Assembly: GCA_963930655.1 (NCBI GenBank)
Contig: OZ005607.1
Span: forward strand, 25,924,874 to 25,988,873
Source of the DNA: Myrica gale
Lineage: Eukaryota > Streptophyta > Magnoliopsida > Fagales > Myricaceae
DNA length: 64,000 nucleotides
Direction: 5' to 3'
The notes under the pieces are model-generated. The model was not told the DNA's origin, made no database searches, and saw nothing but the letters and a program-made list of their open reading frames with translations. Each line of letters begins with the position of its first letter. Position 1 is the stretch's first letter. Positions 48,733-60,500 of this stretch are shown piece by piece. The position numbers and the translations under genes are program-made.

Positions 48733-49079
48733 AGAAATTATCATTTTAGTCCTTAATTTTTAGATATATATATTTTTATATTTTTGTCATTCATTTTCAA
48801 CTTTAAAATTTTAAATAGTCATTCTGTCAGTATGCCGTCTAAATGCTTAACCACAGATGAAGCGGTCGATCAGGTATATGTGTTGAAAGATGAAGCGGTC
48901 GATTGGGTCAAAATTACTGACGTGTCAGAGAGCTCCGTTAAATATATAGAAGACAAACTGACGAAATGACCATTTCGTCAAATAATAAAAACTCAAGGAC
49001 TAAAAATTTGAAAGTTGAAACTGAAAGACAAAAATAAAAAAAAAGTGTCCAAAATCCAGAGACTAAAAAGTGAATTTCT
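48733..49079. mobile_element. Miniature inverted-repeat element
   Basis: Ends agaaattatcattttagtcc and, inverted, agaaattcactttttagtct. The interior has a short direct repeat containing gatgaagcggtcgat (two copies, near 48857 and 48889). The element type is related in form to Mutator-like miniature elements; no target duplication seen. Confidence 0.6.
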
Positions 49080-50365
49080 TTGTATTTTCAAATGTAAATA
49101 TATTATACAAACTTATTACAAACATACAATATATTTAAAAAGTATGTATTTTTTAATTATTTCTTGTTCATTTGTATATCTTAAAATTACATACGCATAT
49201 GACTAACTATTTCGGTAAAATATGTTATTTGCACGGTTTGTATGCAATGATAAAAACAAATTTAGACTTCTATATTTTAAAAAAAATATTTGATTTAGTA
49301 CTTATCAAAATTGCATGATAAAAAAATGAGACTCCAATTAAATAGCTGAACTTTAAATAAACGGGATAAAATAATTATAAAGATGTTTCTAATTCTCTAT
49401 AATATGTTCACAATGATATATTAAGAATACAACAAAATGCTCTCGATATAGTTGAGGGTACTTCATTATCATATGCTTTTGATCAATTATAATTATTTAT
49501 ACACTTTAATACAAAAATAAGTTATACCTAGGATAATAAATGATACTAAATACTGACTTTAACGTCCTAAAATTTGTTGGAATTCAAATTTATGCACCGT
49601 ATTGTTTTTTTCATTAATACATATTTTCATAAGACTACGATAAGTTTACGGGTTGAAATTTTCAATGGAACTGAAAGTAACAAATGAGAAAGATAAAAAC
49701 GATTATAAAAATTGTAATTTAAATTAAACCTTAAAAATACAAAAATTGATCAATGTCCGCCTTCTCATAAGATACAACAATCAATATTGTACCACATAAT
49801 TATTTTTTCGCACAATTTAACTTTATAATTTTATTAGAGGACGAATATTGATACATTTTGATAGTTTAGAGACTCAACGTGATGAAATTGATAATTTAGA
49901 CAATAAATGACATCAGTGGCAGAATCATGATTTTAATTAAGGGGGCAAATTCCTAAGGCGAAATGACATCTTAAATTTTTTTCCTACGTAATATAAAATT
50001 GTCTTAGAGTTAAAATATCGAAATTAAGGACTAAAAATATTAAAAAATATTGAAAAGGGGCTGGGCTTAAGAAGGATTTTCATTTTTTTTTTAATCTGAG
50101 TAGAACAATGTTGATGTTTTTGATCTAAAAAATAAATATTGTTTGTTTTTCTATTAAACAAATTTTGTTTTTACATTCAAACGATTAGAAAAATAGCACA
50201 CGGTAAAAAAATTATAAAATGGCACGAACATCTCAGTTTTATTGGTACTGCTACAAAATATTTCCCTTGGAGCCGATATGAGCATGTATGCATGTCGTCC
50301 ACCCGAGGCCAAAGACATTAAGGAAATGCCTTTAATTTTTCAAAACAAAGGGGACAGCCGCCTAG

Positions 50366-50684
50366 TAGGGCTGAAAACTGGAAATGCGGTTCGGTTTTCG
50401 GACCGTATTTCCGGTTCCCTTATATTAAAGAGTCTTATGAAATGCGGTCCGGTCTAGACCACTTAAAAAAGTGGTCCCAACCTAATTAATTTTTTTTTTT
50501 AAAAAATTTATTCGAACTTCGCACTTAATTTTTTTTTTAAAAAAAATTTATTCGAACTTCGCACTGCGCAGTGCAAAGTAGCTCTGCATTGCGCAGCTTT
50601 GCACTGCACAGATAATTGTGTTTTTTAATAATTAAATTTTTTTTAAAAAAATTATTAATTGCGGTCCGGTTTTGTTCAGCCCTA
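50366..50684. mobile_element. hAT MITE with perfect 8-bp target duplication
   Basis: The ends tagggctgaaaactgg and, inverted, tagggctgaacaaaaccgg are flanked by ccgcctag at 50358-50365 and 50685-50692. Subterminal gcggtccgg words occur on both sides, and the centre carries a direct repeat (attcgaacttcgcact, twice) and gcgcag/ctgcgc words. It lies about 0.6 kb upstream of the callose synthase leader. Confidence 0.93.
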
Positions 50685-51239
50685 CCGCCTAGGTCGCCTC
50701 TCATGTCATTCCGCCACTTATTTATGCAACTTATAATTTAGAAGTGAAAAATGTTATTTCAATGAAAAAGACAGAACAACAGAAAAAAAGATCCACTTAA
50801 AGTCTAGAAAGGGAAAAATTGGTACAAGAAGAAACAGGAGAGGATGGCCGATATGAGTATGTATATGTACGTCGTAACAAAATTTGATAACCCAATCCTC
50901 TTCACCCGGACGAATTTGTGGGGGCCGGCAACACTCGACAACGTTAAAGAACAGTCAACAAGTCGTCCGAGAAGCTTGCAGGAAAACAGCCCGAGAGACC
51001 CGTGGTAGTCTCGTCATTTTAAAGAACAGTCAGCCCCTTTTAATTACCATATAAGTCCGACTCGTTCCGATCCCACTAAAGTAAAATAACTCGCTCACAT
51101 CCCCATGCCTCCCTCCCTGACTCGGCTGAAATATCAACTTTCCCACACAATGCTTCTTTCTTACTCTGCTTCTCTTCCTCTCTAAGTAGCTTAAAGTTGC
51201 AGCACTGGTGTCTCTTACTCTCTTTCTTAGGTTTTTGCT

Positions 51240-51566
51240 TCTCTGAAAACGCCCTTGGTATCTCTCTCTGTAAGCGCTCTCTCTTCTCCAAAGCTCTATT
51301 TGTGTTTTATTCACATTCTGTGTAGCTTCTCAGCTCTGTCACTTTGTCAGTGTTCTACACTTTCCTTTCAATGGTGCAAATGTCAGATTCAGTTTCTTAG
51401 CCTTCTCAGACAGTTGGTAAGCAGAAAAAAATTTCTATTTTTGGACTTCGACTAGTGTTTAACTGTCTTGGATTTGTGTTTCTCACTTATTTTTTTTGTT
51501 GTTTTTTGCTGTCTTAGGAAATCAAGGTAGTTTGGGTTCTAAGAGTCTGATCGGAGTTCTGGAAAC
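51240..51566 (+). promoter_or_regulatory. CALS3 5' leader with leader intron
   Basis: CT-rich leader sequence is followed by a donor at 51417 (gttg/gtaagc) and, after a T-rich tract, an acceptor at 51517 (gtcttag), giving a 101-bp leader intron and a second leader piece 51518-51566 before the ATG. The transcription start is not fixed; a TATA-like catataag lies near 51048. Confidence 0.5.
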
Positions 51567-54500
51567 ATGTCCTCGTCGTCGACCTCGACGAGAGGCGGTG
51601 GTTCCGATCAGCCTCCTCAGCCGCAGAGGCGGCTCATGCGGACGCAGACTGCCGGGAACCTTGGGGAGACTATCTTCGACAGTGAGGTCGTGCCATCGTC
51701 GCTCGTCGAGATCGCACCGATTCTCCGTGTTGCCAATGAAGTCGAAAAGAGCAATCCCAGAGTGGCATATCTCTGTGAGTTCATGCCTAGTTGGTCTCGT
51801 TGTGGTCGATGTTTTTGTGAGCTAATTATTTTTGGTACTTGTTTCGCAGTTGGGTTTGGTCTTTTTGTTGAATAGTCTGATATTTTTGTCCAATCACGTG
51901 TGGAGTTCACAATTATGAAAACTTCAGCTATTTTTGCTAAGCAGCGAAGGCATTCTGTTTATCTGAGCTTCTGTTTCTTGTTAAAATTTCGAATGCCTGT
52001 GGATGTGGTTGTGCGTTTCTTTGTCTCTCTTTCTGCATCGGCATTTTGGTTCGGTCATTGCTTCTGTGCTCGCACGTGGTCAGATGGTGTGTCCGCAAGA
52101 ACACTGCATTTCGAAATTGAGTTATTTTTTCCCTAGGAGAGAAAGTGTATAACTGATGGAGACTTAGTACAGATATTATAGTTACAACTAGGGAGGGTGT
52201 TTCCCACTGTGCGGCACAGAATTATCAAACTCCGACACAAGAATTGACACTTGTTTCTCTGGAATGCTGCTGTCAAAACCCAGGAGGCAGCCCGTTGTAC
52301 TAATGTACGCACGCCCTATTGTTGGTGCGGGTGCATCTTAAGAATTTTCCAATTGAGGGGTATAGTGAAGCATCAGATGCATATTCTCAATGAGTGGATG
52401 AATTTCCATTAAGAGGACACTTTCGTTGCTTTAGAGTCTCAGGTCTCAGAAATATCCAGAGAATGCTTCGAAAATGTGAGTGGTAATTTTGAGAGAGATG
52501 ACTCCTATGATGGCTAGATGAGCTGCGATTCCCCTTTCGATGGATCCAGTGAAGTTAGTGTTTGCCCTCAAGCCTGAAGAATTATACTTCCACTGATTCT
52601 GACTGAGCTGCTGCGTAAGAGAAAGGAGGCACAAATCTCTTGGTTGTTTGTCATGAGCAGTTTCCGATCTGCTGAGCTGGAGACGCTGTTTTGTTAAAGA
52701 GATGAGATGAAGCTAGATTTGAAATTGTGTGTAGCTGTGAAACTGTCTGTAGAGCGGCTAGGGTTGCGAGATAAGGAATGAATGGAAGTCTCGAGAAGAA
52801 TGGGAGAGAATGAAGTGCATAAAGGTTAAGTGAGTATGAAGGGCTAAGACGCATTCGGACATTCCAAGAGAAGGAGTGCACTTTTGAGGAGGCTTGTGTT
52901 AGAATTAATTGTGGGCCAGGTTAGCAGTTAAGTAGTTGTAAAAAGCCTGAAGAATGGGTTGAGTCTGTTAGAAGTTAGAAAAGTCTTGTAAGGAAGCCTC
53001 GTGTATAAATAAGCCCAATTGTAAGAAATAAAGCATGCAAAGAAGTTTATTCAGTAAAATTCATTGGAGAGTGGCTTCTCGAAATAGCCAAGTCTTTACT
53101 TTCATAATTCCAATCTTTCAGAAAAGTAGTCATAACATTGTTGATGAATTTGAGAAATCCACTGGTGGTGGAGTCCAATGCCACAATAAAGATGATGCAG
53201 GATTTTAGTTTTCTTGCATTTGCAAATTGAGATCGATATGACTGATCTTGTGCTAGTGGTGTGAAGTAGTGATGGACCATTTTAGTGGTACGAAGTAGTC
53301 ATGGACCATGTTGTTGCATTATAAGTGTCAGTCCATCCGAGTATTGATTTTAAAAACAAGTCAATCTCTAGATGCCCACACATATTTTTATGTATTGTCA
53401 TTGGGCTACTTAATAGTTGCCTCCCCCTTGCAAATCCATTGATTTTTTGTATAGACTCAAACATGGCAATGCCATTAGCCCACTAGGTCATGGGTAGGCC
53501 TGCAGATATTTTTTGCCGTTATTAGGATTTTGTTAGCCAATCTGTCTAATTCTGTTGGGAAGTGTCGATATTTTCTCATAGCCTTCATTATACTATTTTT
53601 GTTACTGGTAAATAATGAATGCACCTGATGAATTTTGTTTATCCTCCATCCTCTTCTTTAAAGCAGGAGAATGTGCCATTTGAGCCAGAGCTCATTGGGC
53701 TAATTGTGATTTCTAACATATTCTCATTTAAGGAGGAAAATATAGTATATCATTCTTTTTGTTGGGCTCTCCCTTTTCGGAGGTCTCAGTATAGTCCTTT
53801 GTACTGTTTCTTCTATTTTCTTTTTCTATTAATAAAATTGCCTTACTTATATATAAAAAAAAGAATATGGGAAATAGTGAGGCTGTCGCATGGGCAGTGA
53901 TACATAGCACTTAAATGGGGTGGTATGTTTAAGTTCTGCAAAGTGTGCACAAGGTTCAGCCTTATGAATGTAAAGAAAAACAAATGTTATCAATTACTAG
54001 TTCAACTACCGTATGAGTTTTCTTCAAATGTTCCCGTACTTTTCAAAAGGAAAATGTGTCAGGGACCAACTCAAATGAAAGTTTACAACCAGTGTAAATG
54101 CTGTAGAAATCTAAATCCTTTTATTTCCTTTCCAATATAATATGAATCTACCTTGATGAATTAAATCTGTAGTGTTCGAACATATGGAAGCCCTCTCCAC
54201 GAAGTTGATGTTTTAGATATTACTAACACTAAAGTGTATAATTTCTACTTCTGGCTGTGACAAGTCATATATCTAGTATATTATTGCTGTTATTACTAAC
54301 ATTATTCTTTCTTCTCATATTTTTTCATGTTTTAGATGCTTGTTTGAGATGTTGTTGTCGTTTCATTTGCTATTTTCTTATAGAATCTTTATTTTTAGTT
54401 TGCATTATGCATTTCAATACCCTCATATTGGGCTCATGTGTTTTGGCTTTGATGTAGGCCGATTTTATGCGTTTGAGAAAGCTCATAGGTTGGATCCCAC

Positions 54501-57500
54501 TTCTAGCGGACGAGGTGTTCGTCAATTTAAAACTGCTCTCCTTCAACGTCTTGAAAGAGTAAGGATTACTATGTGTTTCAGTTCGAGTCCATGCCAATAA
54601 TTTTTTCTTGACAGTATGCATTAATATCTGTCAGTTAGGTTATGGCCTAGGCAATGAACAACCTGGTTGTTTTTGTTGACAGTTGAAAATGAAGAGAAGC
54701 TAAGCGTCAAATTTTATTTTATTACTGCAATACCATGTTCTAAGAACTATTCATAGGTTAAGCCATCGTTTGGTGCTTTTCCTACTTGCTAATATTGAAG
54801 GCTTTTATTTGCCAGGTTTGCTAAAGAGAATATTAATTAGTGAAATGTTTGTGATGCTACTTTTCTGGAGGTGGTGCCAACCAATTATGCTGTTGCCTTT
54901 CCTGTTTCCATAAGAAGTACCATCTCTTCATTTTTGTGGGGTTTGTTTGTATTCTATTAACATGGTTTCTCTTGAAGCACGTGTTTTCTTGGTTATGGTA
55001 AACATAGCATGAGGTTAAAAGCTGCGACATCCATGAATTCGATAATCAAATCACAGGTTTGGACAGATAGAGTTCATTGTCCAGAAGATGGGGGCTGCAA
55101 TGCTACACCATATTTCTCATATCTGTATCTTTGTTGGGTTCAAAATGTTAGAATGTTCAAAAGGGCGTTTCTCCTTTGATAAGTGATGAACTTGTTATAA
55201 AAAAGGGTAAAAAAGGGTTTGCTAGAGGGTTGTGGTCGAATATGCTTTGTATGTTGAACCTTTCTTGGGTTATGCCTAGTAGGGTGGTTGAGGTTATGAT
55301 GTGTTGGAAGAGAAAGTTTGATGACCCGATAGCTTTGGTGGTTTGGAAGATGATACCCTCATGTATTTGGTGGTATCTATGGAGGGAAAGAAATAACAGA
55401 TGTTTTGACAATAAGGCGTCATCGTTGGAGTGCTTAAAGGGTCAGATGTTGCAGTCTCTTTTTCTGTGGGCTAATGCGGTGTTGGGTTTTCCTTTTGTGG
55501 ACTTTGCGGATTTTTGTAGCTTTATAGCTTGTATGCTTTAGATGTTCTCAGTACAGTCTTTTGTACTGCTAACACTCTTTCTCTTTCAATAAAATTCAAA
55601 CTTTCTTATAAAAAAATGGGTTTACCCAAGTATAAAGGTATCATACAAATGGGATTTCCCCAAAAAAAGAAAGAAACAAGAGATCACTGCTCAAGACTAG
55701 AAAATTTTGATATGAAGAGATCAGAATGATGTTACAGAGAGTACTGAAAAGTGTTAAAGAGAGAATCTCAGTATTAAGGGAACTTAGTACTTAGTCAATG
55801 CATAGGCAATTGTTGTATTGTTTGTCATCTATTTTATATAACGTAAGATTAAGAGAGTGAGACAACTTTCTTCTCCCGTTTGCCAAACACTCTTTTGCCA
55901 GCTTGGTATCTGATCCTACCACTAGGGTTTAGCAAACTTCCCTCTCTCTCTCTCATGGTAGGTCTCACTGATGCAGACTGGGCAGGTTCTCCATCAAATA
56001 CATAGTCTACTACAGACATTGTACATTTTTCTGTGCGTATTTAGTCACTTGGAAAAGTAAGAAACAATTAGTAGCAAGCTCTAGTGCAGAAGCAGAATGT
56101 CTCCCAAGGTTTTCTTTGCAGCGGACATTCAAATTTCATATTCCTCTCCAACCAAATGCAGAGCACATGGGAAATAAGGGGGTTGCTCTCTGTGACACCA
56201 AACTCTTTTGGATTCCCCAACTTCTTACCCAAGTGGCCATTACAGAAACTCTGGTTTTGGTTTTGTGAGCGACATTTTAGGCCTGAGCACAAGAGTGTTG
56301 GGCGACATGTATAGGTGTATATGAACATGTAACTCAAACAAAAAGAAAGTAAGAAAGATGTGAGCATGGCTTTATAGGCATGTCTTAATATCTTACTGTT
56401 AAACAATGAAATGCGTAAATAAGAAGATGCTACTGCAATTAAAAGTTGGATGTTAGACTTATGTGCATTGGTATAATACCCAATGATGTGTTCTTGGAAT
56501 GTTCAATTATGTTATGGAACTTGTTTCTTAGGATAGTAATACTTAATATGGTTGGAAATTTCTCATGTTGGCAGCTTCGTACATGCTATTTCTTTCTAGT
56601 TAGGCATTTTGCTACATTCCTGGGTTCTGTTGTCATAGATTTGTAAAAGAATGGATGCTCCCAAACTAATGTTTCAAGGGTCTGTTTGGGTAAAACCATT
56701 GAGCGTATCATTACAAAATTAACTTACATCTTAAGGAGAGCCACATAATTTAATTAATCATAACCGTAGAACTTAATAAGCAGAACATTGAATGGTGATG
56801 TGAGCGGTAAATCCTTTTAATTTAATCAATAAATCTACATCCAGTGCAACGCTAATAACTCTAATTAGTTAGTCTTTTCCTTTTTGGTGCTCTCTTGATG
56901 GTTGAATTCTCTCTGATGGAGTTGCTGTATATGTTGAAACTTACTATTGCATGTCTTCCATGCGATAGACCAATTAGAAAATTAAGAAAAGAGGGAACCA
57001 AGTGCTGAAACAAGGAATTTGAAACCAATTCTTGCAGACCCTGGACCCATTACCCCAGATAAAACTTACTACTGTTCTTTAGCATTTTCAATTGCCTCTA
57101 GTGATACCGATCGATATTTTTTAACCTTTATCTGTACATGGCTCTTATTGGCTGTATATGTTTCTTAATCTTGACCTAACTCTTTCAGGAAAATGATCCG
57201 ACGTTGATGGGAAGGGTAAAACAAAGTGATGCACGTGAAATGCAGAGTTTTTATCAACATTACTACAAAAAGTATATCCAAGCTTTGCAAAATGCTGCTG
57301 ATAAAGCTGATCGGTGGGTCCTCTAGGAGTTATTAGGTCTTAGTTGATTTTCTCGGGAATTGCTTTTGTCAATGCCCTACTTGACTGCAAATCTACCTCT
57401 ATCCAGTGCACAGCTTACGAAGGCATACCAAACTGCTAATGTTCTCTTTGAAGTTTTGAAGGCCGTGAATACGACACAATCTATAGAAGTTGATCGTGAG

Positions 57501-60500
57501 GTAACCTCTGTGATATCCCGCGAACTGTGAAATCTAAGAAGTTCTTTCCTTTTTTTAAAAAATGTTTTCTTGTGTTTTTTGAGTAACATTATTGAACTCC
57601 TAGCTTCAAAACTTGAAGTTCCTGCACAATGTTGTGTATATCACTCATATCTATTCATGAAAAAAAAGTATATCACTCATATATCTGTAATCTCCATTTG
57701 GTAAGATTTTGGACGTTCAAGATAAAGTTGCTGAAAAGGTTGTGGAGTTTGTTCCTTACAATATCCTTCCTCTTGATCCTGACAGTAAAGATCAGGCAAT
57801 TATGAGATATCCTGAGGTATGATTCCAATCTTCATGCTTGTTGCTATCCTAAGATTACAATTTTTGATGCGCCATGTGAAGAACTTCTGTGCTTTGGTGA
57901 TTTGCAGATCCAAGCTGCTGTTTATGCTCTTCGTAACACTAGGGGTCTCCCTTGGCCCAAGGAATACCAGGAGAAGAAAGACAAGAAGAAAGATGAAGAC
58001 ATTCTGGATTGGCTTCAGGCAATGTTTGGGTTTCAGGTGATATGAGTAACTAGAGCTGTATCCTTTTTGCCAATGCAGTTGGATCCTACATGATTGTTTT
58101 GGAAGTGAGCCTCTTGAAATGATCAAAGCCAACTGCAGTTTTTTCCCCAATCCTTGTTGATGGGTTTGGTTAATAACTTTACAGAAGGATAATGTGGCAA
58201 ATCAAAGGGAGCATCTGATACTATTGCTTGCAAATGTGCACATACGACAGTTTCCAAAGCCTGATCAGCAGCCCAAGGTTTTCCCCTATGCAAATATTTA
58301 GTCTCTTTGAATGCATTTCTATTTCTTTGCTGTCCCCTCTAATTGTTTATGAAATCTGTATGCCCTCACATCAGTGATTTATACTAGTTTGTAATACCTG
58401 CTATTTTTATGAGGACAACTGTTTAACCTGAAAGCAGTAGAGTATGCTTTAATTTCTGCTTTGTCTTTGGAGAGTATGCAGGGTGGTTTGATGGTTTCTC
58501 TTTTTTTTTTTTCTGGGCTAATGCTTTGTTGGGGGGCCCTTTCTTAGATTTTCAGGACTTTATTAGTTTCTTTGCTTGTATGCTTTAATTTCTATCAGTA
58601 CAATCTTTGTACTGCTCTTTTTTTCTTCTCTTTTTAATAAAATGGTGCTTGCTTATAAAAAAACCTGAAATCAATAGATTGTAGTATGGTTTGTAAGATG
58701 TACTTTTGAAAAACTTGTTCACTATGGGACCTCCGTTTGGAATACTAATGTTGATTTTAGTTTTCATCTTTTTTATCCTTAAACTTATTTTTCAAAATCA
58801 TAGATTGAAATTTATTTTTGTTTTTGTTTTTGTTTTTTTAAAGAAAGAGGTCACAGGAAGGGGGCTTCCTCTCCCGCTGCTCCACGCCACCTCGGAGGAG
58901 GGTAAGAGGTGGAGCCACCTCATCGTGCTGTTTTAGGCGGCATTCGTTGCTTCAGTGCAACAGTCCCCTCTCCACCCCATGGCGGAGAGGGAGAGGCGCC
59001 CTCCCTAGTGTAGTTCCTGGGTGGATAAAGACCACCTCTGTTTGGAATACTGATGTTGATTTTAGTTTTCATCTTTATTATCCTTAAAACTTATTTTTCA
59101 AAATCATTGATTAACATTTGTTTAAAAGAAAAAGGTCACGGGAAGGGGGGCTTCCTCTCCTGCTCCTCCGTGCCACCTTGGAGGAGGGTGAGAGGTGGAG
59201 CCACCTCACTGTGCCATTTTAGGCGGCAGTCGTTGCTCCGGTGCAATAGTGGGAGGAGGCCTCCTGCTTCACCATCTCCGCCCAAGATGGTGGCAAGAGA
59301 GGGGCCCTCCTCTCTCCACCCCATGGCAAAGAGGGAGAGGCGACCTCCCTAGTGTAGTTCCTAAGTGGATTTGAGATCCACCCAAGACTTGTGTTGTGGA
59401 GCTACCCCTCACCCCAGAGTGTGAATCTACCTTTCATCCCAAAAGCTTAAGTTAATAGGAAGAGAAAGATTTTATTACTTGAATTATATTTTCTGATACT
59501 CTCCTTCACGTGTGGCTAGACTCTCTTTAATTGGGAGGCCCAACACGTGCAATATTTAATTGAAATTGAGGTGAAGTGCGGAGTCAGGTCTGGAACTGTG
59601 GATTTTGGCTCTGAGACCATGTGAATCTACCACTCATCCCAAAAGCTTAAGCTAATAGGAAGAAGAATATTTTATTATTTGAATTATATTCTCTCACACA
59701 GAGGTGGCAAAGCGGTGAGGGAAGGGGCTCTCCCCTCTGCATCTCTGGTTGAGGGGGGCCCATGCGCAGAGGTAAAGTGGTGGGGCCGCAGATGTAGCTG
59801 CCCCTCACCACCCCCCATTGCTGCTTGCGTTTGTTTACTTTTTTACTATTTTTTGGTCCATTGTTTTTTAAGTGATTTACTCCATCAATCAAGTTTTTTT
59901 ATACTTTTGAAGTGCCTCGGTGAAACACAACTCTGAACTGATTTTAAAACCAGTTTGAAGTTTTTTTTAAACCAAACGCCCATTAAAGGAACTGATTGTG
60001 AGCACTGAAAGTGGATCCTAGATCTGATGCCAAACATAAATTTTTTTGCTTCGAATTTTGAAATGGTGGCCAAAAATGACGAACATATGGAGTATGGAGT
60101 GGTATTTTCGTTAAATGGGCCTTTATGCAGCGTCTTTGTTTGGCATCTCCCTCCCTCTCTCTCTTCTTTCTTTCTATGCGTATATGTTTCTAATTTGTTT
60201 CTCCTTTATGATTTCTTTGTTTCTAAGTTACATATATATACGATATTTTGTACGTGGAAGAGTGAACTCAACCTGATGTGTGTAATCTAATTGCTATTGC
60301 TCTTGTGAATATCTCAAAGAATAATTCTAGAAGCCAATGGAATGTAATATATGAATAGTTGATGTACTTTATGGGAGAAGCCAACACCGGTGAACAATAT
60401 CAAAATGATATTGACATAATCTTTAGCAAATTAACTTCTATCTGCTTGTAACATGTCCCTGCATATTTCTTGCTTAGTTGGATGAGCGTGCATTGACAGA

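Larger units (their letters stand above)
42750..51240. other. Long gene-free, transposon-rich intergenic region
   Basis: No supported gene in about 8.5 kb. Open frames here are short, AT-rich and without family features. The identifiable content is a series of miniature elements and one short LTR element, listed separately. The stretches between them (for example 46476-47193 and 49080-50365) are AT-rich and nothing was recognised in them. Confidence 0.6.

Noticed and set aside
52651-53464. Minus-strand open frames and an LTR-like start in CALS3 intron 1
   Set aside because: No recognised protein family; no second LTR, primer site or target duplication was found to support an element.
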